Positions 59,412 to 64,000 of a stretch of 64,000 bases of DNA are shown here, one piece after another. Made by a program: the position numbers and the translations under genes. Source of the DNA: Synechococcus elongatus PCC 11801 (GTDB lineage Bacteria > Cyanobacteriota > Cyanobacteriia > Synechococcales > Synechococcaceae); the NCBI RefSeq assembly GCF_003846445.2, contig NZ_CP030139.2:992001-1056000 (forward strand). Direction: 5' to 3'. Position 1 is the first letter of the stretch; each line of letters opens with the position of its first letter. The notes under the pieces are model-generated. The model had not been told where the DNA came from. It worked only from the letters and a program-made list of their open reading frames with translations, and did no database searches.

Positions 59412-60665
59412 ATGACTTATCGCATCCTCCACTGTGGCAAGTCACTGCAGAACTACCGCCTTTGTGTTGAGCATCAGGTTGCAGGCTTCACCACAAGAGA
59501 GCCTGCGCCAGGCGATGTCATTTTTCTGGCTGTGAACTTGCGAAAGCAAACGCTATGTGGTTTGCGGGCCAAGCTTGGGCAGCCCACCGATCAAAAACCG
59601 TGGGACGATTCGGATCGTTACGTTGCTACTTATCAACTCATTGAAGTGGAGTATGCAGCACCCTTTGATTTGCGCTTTTTAGCAGACTATGGCGGACGAT
59701 ATTGGTCCTTGAAATTTCTGCAGTTAGCAAAGGCTATTCAGGATGAAGCTGCCATCCAAGCATTAAATCAAGCCTTTGATCAACATCGCTCAGTGCAGCC
59801 AATTGATTTCGATGAATCTCTGCCTGAGGAAGCTCTCGGGACTGATGATTCGTCACCGGATATCTCTGAGCAAGAATTGCAGCAAGTCCTGCAAGAAGTG
59901 CCAGATGCCAAAGTTAAGATAACTGGTACTTTTCAAACAGTTCGTTTCAAAAATGAAACAGATGCTCTTCGCGGCTTAGAGGCTCTCGTCAGTGAGAATT
60001 TTTATCAACTCTTCCCTCGTTATCAGCCAACACATTCTCTACTAATCCCAGAAAACCGTCTCTTTTTAGCCGCTGGTGTTGAAGCCCGTGGCGAGAAGCC
60101 GATTAAGGGCATTCGCTCAATCCCTGATGCACTCCTCATCATCTACAGCGGTCTTGCTCAACAGCCGTTCACAATCGCTTTGATTGAATATGAGTGCTTT
60201 GGCGAAAGTAAGACGCGATCGCAGGACAAATCAAGTTATCTCAATGGCCAGATCATTCCTCAGCTGATGCGCTTTGCTGCAGCCTTCAGTATCGTCACGG
60301 ACAAGCAGATTCGCGATCAGACTATCAAAACATGGGTCAATAAAATTATTGGGTATATTTACGCCAACCCCGATTACATACAACTCGTTTCAGGCTGGTT
60401 TAAGCAACTCTATCCTGACCTTCCTGATCAACTCGTAGGTCGAGAAATCGATCGAGCGTTGACCCTTGCTTTCCGACAGGCAATTCAAGTGGTTCTCATC
60501 ATCGATGACCTAAGCAATGAGCAAAAAGATACGATCAGCAACGTGATTCAGTCTTTCAAATTAGAAACGGGTGATAGCATCCAGTTCATTGCTTATATTG
60601 TGCGATTGGAACAACGCATTCGACTGTTGGATGCTGAAGCTGAATATGCTCTTGCGGTCCAGTAG
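59412..60665 (+). CDS. Protein of unknown function, EVE/PUA-like N-terminus and possible nuclease-like core
   Basis: In this 417-aa protein, the N-terminal ~125 residues (APGDVIFLAVNLRKQTLCGL, PWDDSDRYVATYQLIEVEY) have the look of an EVE/PUA-type domain, which binds modified bases. The middle and C-terminal part has RSIPDALLIIYSG and FTIALIEYECFGESKTRSQD, a D...E-x-E arrangement reminiscent of PD-(D/E)XK nucleases. Helical segments follow (SSYLNGQIIPQLMRFAAAF). Both comparisons are by pattern only. The codon and base use looks more AT-rich than the neighbours, as for an accessory gene. No signal or membrane segment. Confidence 0.6.
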   Translation: MTYRILHCGKSLQNYRLCVEHQVAGFTTREPAPGDVIFLAVNLRKQTLCGLRAKLGQPTDQKPWDDSDRYVATYQLIEVEYAAPFDLRFLADYGGRYWSLKFLQLAKAIQDEAAIQALNQAFDQHRSVQPIDFDESLPEEALGTDDSSPDISEQELQQVLQEVPDAKVKITGTFQTVRFKNETDALRGLEALVSENFYQLFPRYQPTHSLLIPENRLFLAAGVEARGEKPIKGIRSIPDALLIIYSGLAQQPFTIALIEYECFGESKTRSQDKSSYLNGQIIPQLMRFAAAFSIVTDKQIRDQTIKTWVNKIIGYIYANPDYIQLVSGWFKQLYPDLPDQLVGREIDRALTLAFRQAIQVVLIIDDLSNEQKDTISNVIQSFKLETGDSIQFIAYIVRLEQRIRLLDAEAEYALAVQ

Positions 60666-60695
60666 CTTTTGATTACCCAACACAAGTTTTTCGCT

Positions 60696-61592
60696 TCAGC
60701 GGAGATCAGCTCGGCGCAGGAAGAGGAGTAAGGCTTGATTGAGTTTCTCGGGCCAATCCTCCTGTGGATAGTGACCTGTTTCTTCAAAACGAACGAACTC
60801 AGCCGACGGGAGTTTTGCGGCAGCGGCCTCAGCAGCTTCCCAGGGCAGCCACGGATCGCGATCGCCCCAGGCCACCAAGACAGGTTTGCTTCGCTGGGCT
60901 AGTGCAGTTGCGATTTCACTACTGACTCGTGCTTGATCCAATTGCCGCACGGTGGCTAGAAGCGCCCGTCCGGCTGCTGAACTCGAGAGATAGGGCCGGC
61001 GATAGACATCCAGATCCGCATCTTCGACGCGATAACCGCCACCACCCTCCAGCACGCGATCGACGGTTAGTGGATCCTGGCAAAGCATTTCTCCAGCTAG
61101 GGGCAGACCCAACTGCCGAATTTTCCAGGGAACAGTGGCCCCGGTGTAGAACGGCGTGTTGACGAGAGCAATGCGCTCGACGCGATCGGGATACTGCGCT
61201 GCCCAGAGCAATCCTGCCGCTCCCAAGTAGCCTTGGACGACCAAGTGCAGTCGTTCTAAGCCAAGGGCTGCTCGCCAAGCCTCAAAAGCATTTACAAAGG
61301 CTTCGGGAGTGTAGGCAAAATCACGCCGTTCCGGCTGACTGGAGAAGCCTGCACCAATCCAGTCTGGTGCGATCGCCCGAAACCCAGCGTCAGCGATCGC
61401 AGGTAACACCTGTCGCCAGCCATAGCTCTGACTGACCAAGCCATGCAAGCAGACCACAGGCAGCTTGGCGGGATCAGCAGTGGATGCGGCAGCCTCACGA
61501 TAGAACCACTGCAACGGCCCAACCGTCAGTGTTTGTTCCTGTATCGTCACCGAATTTCCCCTGACCAGCTTGAGCCAAACGGCTTTGAGCAT
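60696..61592 (-). CDS. Alpha/beta hydrolase-fold protein with altered nucleophile elbow
   Basis: From the ATG at 61592 the protein has 298 aa (a TTG at 61619 would add nine residues). The fold marks are LPVVCLHGLVSQSYGWRQVLP (oxyanion HG) and APDWIGAGFS. The late catalytic pair region is WGDRDPW and ETGHYPQEDWP (acid and His). The nucleophile elbow, which should read like G-x-S-x-G or VQDWGG, is instead VVQGYLGAAG, with glycine where the Asp or Ser should be. It may be a non-hydrolytic member or use another residue. It resembles haloalkane-dehalogenase-like plant and cyanobacterial proteins. Confidence 0.8.
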   Translation of the reverse strand: MLKAVWLKLVRGNSVTIQEQTLTVGPLQWFYREAAASTADPAKLPVVCLHGLVSQSYGWRQVLPAIADAGFRAIAPDWIGAGFSSQPERRDFAYTPEAFVNAFEAWRAALGLERLHLVVQGYLGAAGLLWAAQYPDRVERIALVNTPFYTGATVPWKIRQLGLPLAGEMLCQDPLTVDRVLEGGGGYRVEDADLDVYRRPYLSSSAAGRALLATVRQLDQARVSSEIATALAQRSKPVLVAWGDRDPWLPWEAAEAAAAKLPSAEFVRFEETGHYPQEDWPEKLNQALLLFLRRADLR

Positions 61593-61638
61593 ACCGCGCA
61601 AGCGAGTGTTGGCTCGCAAGACTCTTCACAATTGTTTT

Positions 61639-61656
61639 GACGTAACGATGTATAAC
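61639..61656 (-). promoter_or_regulatory. HLR1-like (RpaB) site upstream of the small protein gene
   Basis: On the minus strand, GTTATACATCGTTACGTC resembles the HLR1 consensus of two GTTACAWW blocks separated by 2 bp: about 12 of 16 positions match. RpaB uses HLR1 to control light-stress genes in cyanobacteria. The site lies about 75 bp upstream of the gene at 61729 and 50 bp from the divergent hydrolase start. Tentative. Confidence 0.3.
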
Positions 61657-61728
61657 GGTAGCAATTTATACAGAAAAATTCTGTTAGATTTAGATCGAGC
61701 TTAATTTTGCTTGCTGGAGGGATTGACC

Positions 61729-61932
61729 ATGAACACCACCACTCAATCGCGTGAACTGGTGATGCGCCATCAGCAGGCAATCAAAAACCGCCAGCAATCG
61801 ATGCTGGGACGCGCCAATGTTGAGATTGGCATGCCGCTGAACCAAATGCGGCGCTACAACGGCACTATCCAAGGCAAAGTGCATTCCGACTTTCGGACTG
61901 CCTACGATCGCAGTAGCGCATCCCTTAGCTAG
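61729..61932 (+). CDS. Small conserved-looking basic protein of unknown function
   Basis: The 67-aa protein begins at an ATG with a perfect GGAGG ribosome site 8 nt upstream. Sequence features: a basic helix (RELVMRHQQAIKNRQQSML), GRANVEIGMPLNQMRRYNG and a C-terminal stretch HSDFRTAYDRSS. No cysteines, no membrane segment. It is framed by a separate upstream control region and its own strong terminator (62032-62060), so it is a single-gene transcript. I do not recognise a family. Confidence 0.75.
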   Translation: MNTTTQSRELVMRHQQAIKNRQQSMLGRANVEIGMPLNQMRRYNGTIQGKVHSDFRTAYDRSSASLS

Positions 61933-62031
61933 TTGTCTGAAGTCCTAGCCTGCTGACAACCTTGGCTGGATCACCATACCCTAACCGTCCTTGAGTCTCA
62001 TCTCTCCAAGTCCTCTATCGTCTCGACGGAT

Positions 62032-62060
62032 ATCGCTCTGGAATTCCAGGGCGATTTTTG
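62032..62060 (+). terminator. Strong intrinsic terminator of the small protein gene
   Basis: A 10-bp stem (ATCGCTCTGG with CCAGGGCGAT, one G-T wobble) with an AATT loop, followed at once by TTTTGTTG. This is the clearest intrinsic terminator in the window. Confidence 0.85.
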
Positions 62061-62121
62061 TTGTCCGTCACCCTAATTGAGCGATCGCGGAAGATAAAGG
62101 CTGATTTCTGGCTAGCTGCTC

Positions 62122-62934
62122 GTGCCTGTTGTTCCTGTTGGGTTACTGCGATCGCTGTTAATCGGAGCGATCGCGATCGGCTGTTGGTTGACGATTGTCG
62201 CGCCAGCACAGGCAGCAACCTTGAGCGATCGCGTCGCCAGCTATCCGAACTGGTCGAGTCTGCCGGGACTAAAAGCTAAGGCGCCGGATCTTCCATACCC
62301 CGACTGGATGGCGGGAACGTGGCGGGTTACTAGCACCTTGGTGGATTTGCAAGCGCCCTTAGCGCCGGACATCGTCACACCGGGCTTTGAAAGCAATCGC
62401 CGCTGGCTCGATCAGCCGCTGGAGTTTCCGGTCCGCTTTGGACCGCCCACTTATTCTGCTGGGCCTAAGCCATTACCGGATTTGCGCCCTCAGACACCTC
62501 CCGTCGTCGCCGATCGCGCTTTTAATGGTCTGGCGATCGCCCGCGCCTATCTTGGAGAAGCGGTGGTGGCCGTCCAAGCCCCCGACCCTAATCAACAGTT
62601 GGTGCAGTTGGCCAATGGCGACAGTCTGTTGATGCGGACAACAGGCCGTGCTTGGGAACAACCGACGGACCCCATTTTTGTCGCGAGCGAATTCAGCCGC
62701 CAAATTTTTCGCGGGCAGGGTCGCCCCCAGTTCAACAGCGTGGAAACCACGTCTCGCTACAAACTACGATCGCCCGATCTGATTACGGCAGACCAAATCA
62801 CCGCGATTTATCTAACGCCACAGGACCCTAACTACTTTCAAGTCGGCGATCGCCCAGTCGCGCTCTATCGCTATGCTCTGACCCTGACGCGTACTGATGC
62901 GGCTGACAGAACTGGACCGGCAGGCAATCTGTGA
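62122..62934 (+). CDS. DUF6816-type exported protein (probable thylakoid lumen or periplasm)
   Basis: The 270-aa protein begins at GTG. The signal peptide has hydrophobic core LLIGAIAIGCWLTIVAP and cleavage site AQA. The mature part has YPDWMAGTWRVTSTLVDLQAPLAP, NRRWLDQPLEFPVRFGPPTY and VETTSRYKLRSPDLITADQITAIYL, a beta-rich lipocalin-like pattern. It matches a family conserved from cyanobacteria to plant chloroplast lumen proteins. Function unknown. It ends before a shared terminator at 62971. Confidence 0.78.
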   Translation: MPVVPVGLLRSLLIGAIAIGCWLTIVAPAQAATLSDRVASYPNWSSLPGLKAKAPDLPYPDWMAGTWRVTSTLVDLQAPLAPDIVTPGFESNRRWLDQPLEFPVRFGPPTYSAGPKPLPDLRPQTPPVVADRAFNGLAIARAYLGEAVVAVQAPDPNQQLVQLANGDSLLMRTTGRAWEQPTDPIFVASEFSRQIFRGQGRPQFNSVETTSRYKLRSPDLITADQITAIYLTPQDPNYFQVGDRPVALYRYALTLTRTDAADRTGPAGNL

Positions 62935-62970
62935 TCTCGTCGGAACGTTTCTAGTCAGCCCAAGCAAACA

Positions 62971-63003
62971 AAAACCCAGCCTCCAACAAGAAGACTGGGT
63001 TTT
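62971..63003. terminator. Bidirectional intrinsic terminator
   Basis: AAAACCCAG (62971-62979) pairs with CTGGGTTTT (62995-63003) around a 15-nt loop. On the plus strand it ends in TTTT; on the minus strand it also ends in TTTT. It separates the DUF6816 gene from the leftward tRNA-Thr gene and can serve both. Confidence 0.8.
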
Positions 63004-63010
63004 AGCTCAG

Positions 63011-63082
63011 AGCCGGTGACCGGATTCGAACCTGCGACCGGCTGTTTACAAAACAGCTGCTCTACCCCTGAGCTACACCGGC
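63011..63082 (-). tRNA. tRNA-Thr (anticodon TGT)
   Basis: A 72-nt cloverleaf on the minus strand. The acceptor stem is GCCGGTG with CACCGGC and discriminator T. The D-arm GCTC...GAGC is present. The anticodon stem GCTGT/ACAGC encloses loop TTTGTAA, giving anticodon TGT. The T-arm carries GGTTCGAATCC. CCA is not encoded. Confidence 0.97.
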
Positions 63083-63095
63083 AAGGCATTAATTA

Positions 63096-63488
63096 CTATA
63101 GCGGATCGACTGCTGGCAGCGCATGTTGATGCAAGATCAAGTCCTGCACGGGTTGGCCACCCAGCAAATGCTCCTGCAAAATCCGCTCGATCGCTTCGGG
63201 GGTGGCGCGACCGTACCAAATGCCCTCGGGATAGACCAAGAGAATCGGGCCTTCTTGGCAGACACGCAGGCAGTTGGCCTTGGTTCGAAACACCAAGGGC
63301 TTGCCGGTATCGGGGCGATCGAGATCCAGCTCCCGTAGGCGGCGCTTCAGATACTCCCAGCTTTCGAGACTGCGATCGCGATCGCAGCAGAGCGGCTTGG
63401 TTTGATCAGCGCAGAGAAAGAGGTGGCGATCGATCTGATCGAGACCGAGACTGCGCACCCGCACCGACAGGGTTTCAGCGAGGGTCAT
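63096..63488 (-). CDS. Thioredoxin-like [2Fe-2S] ferredoxin domain protein
   Basis: In this 130-aa protein, the cysteines ([14 protein letters not shown] near residue 25-35 and [18 protein letters not shown] near 75) follow the thioredoxin-like 2Fe-2S ferredoxin pattern, C-x8-C...C-x3-C. The last part [19 protein letters not shown] is also typical. It overlaps the end of minE by four bases (ATGA), so it is translated with the min genes. A link to division is not established. Confidence 0.88.
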   Translation of the reverse strand: MTLAETLSVRVRSLGLDQIDRHLFLCADQTKPLCCDRDRSLESWEYLKRRLRELDLDRPDTGKPLVFRTKANCLRVCQEGPILLVYPEGIWYGRATPEAIERILQEHLLGGQPVQDLILHQHALPAVDPL

Positions 63489-63760
63489 CCTTCGGCAGTT
63501 GCGGGTTTGACACGACGAATCGGTAGGTTGGCAACCAGTGCAGTGACTCGCTGGTCATTCTCCAGCGAAAGTTCCATGGCCTCTTGGTCTAGCTCAACGT
63601 AGCGAGAGACCACTTCCAAAATCTCCTGTCGCATCTTCTGCAACAGCTCAGGGCTGAGGTCGGCGCGATCGTGGGCCAGCACTAGCTTGAGACGCTGCTT
63701 CACGGTGTCTCGACTGGCCTGCTGCCGAGGGAACAAGCGTTCAAATAAGTCAGCCAGCAT
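63485..63760 (-). CDS. minE: Cell division topological specificity factor MinE
   Basis: The 91-aa protein has a membrane-targeting helix ([23 protein letters not shown]), the MinD-interacting segment [25 protein letters not shown] and the topological domain ([19 protein letters not shown]). It stimulates MinD ATPase and sets the division site at midcell. It lies 14 bp after minD and overlaps the downstream ferredoxin gene. Confidence 0.97.
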   Translation of the reverse strand: MLADLFERLFPRQQASRDTVKQRLKLVLAHDRADLSPELLQKMRQEILEVVSRYVELDQEAMELSLENDQRVTALVANLPIRRVKPATAEG

Positions 63761-63774
63761 TGCTGAATCAACCC

Positions 63775-64000
63775 CTAGAGAATTTTTTTATTGAGGATGC
63801 GGCGAATCTTACTGAGAACGCCGCTTTGGGGTTCCTCTAGGTTGAGGAAGTCCACGCTTTCACCACTCAGCCGTCGCGCCACATTGGTGAAGGCTTTGGC
63901 TGCCATGGAGGGCGTCTCGGCTAGCACCAACGGCTCGCCACGGTTGGTGGAAATGATCACCTGTTCATCGTCGGGAATGATGCCGACGAGGGAGATCGCC
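63775..64000 (-). CDS. minD: Septum site-determining ATPase MinD (partial, C-terminal part)
   Basis: The last 75 codons of the gene; it continues past the right edge. The visible part begins with residues of the [21 protein letters not shown] stretch, conserved near the C-terminal third of MinD, and ends with [12 protein letters not shown], an amphipathic membrane-targeting helix. The MinD Walker motif lies outside the window. minE follows directly, supporting the call. Confidence 0.95.
   Translation of the reverse strand, partial: AISLVGIIPDDEQVIISTNRGEPLVLAETPSMAAKAFTNVARRLSGESVDFLNLEEPQSGVLSKIRRILNKKIL

Noticed and set aside
1-64000. Recurrent GCGATCGC palindromes as possible operators
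   Set aside because: They are HIP1 octamers, abundant genome-wide in this group and not specific to any gene here.
1-64000. CRISPR array, insertion sequence or prophage
   Set aside because: No regularly spaced repeats, no transposase or phage structural genes were seen.

Overview
The window is chromosomal DNA of a unicellular cyanobacterium of the Synechococcus elongatus group. Evidence: the HIP1 octamer GCGATCGC recurs throughout, the genes are dense and on both strands, and cyanobacterial or plastid-lineage families are present (ferredoxin-thioredoxin reductase variable chain, Ycf37, NarM, an HHL1-like protein, carboxysomal beta-carbonic anhydrase, DUF4912, DUF6816). As far as I recall the PCC 7942 proteins, the carbonic anhydrase here is very close but not identical, so a relative of PCC 7942 rather than that strain seems likely. 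Two tRNAs (Pro-TGG and Thr-TGT) are present. I see no CRISPR array, insertion sequence, prophage or rRNA.

Layout. 1-24 kb: housekeeping and small-molecule genes. These include glutaredoxin/BolA, a GAF-HD-GYP protein, UDP-xylose synthase, DUF305, an acetolactate-decarboxylase-like protein fused to a CARDB domain, carbonic anhydrase, NadA, HemC, a carotenoid desaturase-type flavoprotein, UDP-glucose dehydrogenase, RsmH, a DHH-CBS-nucleotidyltransferase fusion, a response regulator and GloB. 24-29 kb: a compact exopolysaccharide unit of GH10 hydrolase, HlyD-type adaptor and PilZ-bearing cellulose synthase. 29-35 kb: a large repetitive amphipathic-helix protein, an M61 peptidase and an HDAC-family deacetylase. 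35-40 kb: a giant multidomain 5'-nucleotidase/alkaline phosphatase-like exoprotein. 40-44 kb: a sulfur island with APS kinase and a thiol-rich ArsR regulator divergent from persulfide dioxygenase, rhodanese and a TauE/SafE exporter. 44-51 kb: NarM, Ycf37, a DUF4214-RTX protein, a PP2C phosphatase and FtrV. 50.7-56.1 kb: a leftward operon of four small double-glycine-type secreted proteins followed by a C39-peptidase ABC exporter and an HlyD protein, matching the EbfG/PteB biofilm system described in S. elongatus. 56-64 kb: CorA-type transporter, a cytosine-deaminase-like enzyme, small conserved proteins, an accessory-looking protein of unknown function and the minD-minE-ferredoxin operon running off the right edge.

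How the genes work together. Three coherent systems stand out. The first is a biofilm matrix export operon with terminator-like hairpins inside it, which could set the ratio of peptides to exporter. The second is a c-di-GMP-responsive cellulose-type export unit, with an HD-GYP protein elsewhere in the window. The third is a sulfide/persulfide detoxification cluster under a likely thiol-switch repressor. Several other proteins have unusual architectures or missing catalytic residues (ALDC-CARDB, atypical nucleotidase, an alpha/beta hydrolase without its nucleophile, an EVE-like/nuclease-like protein) and are the best places to look for undescribed biology.
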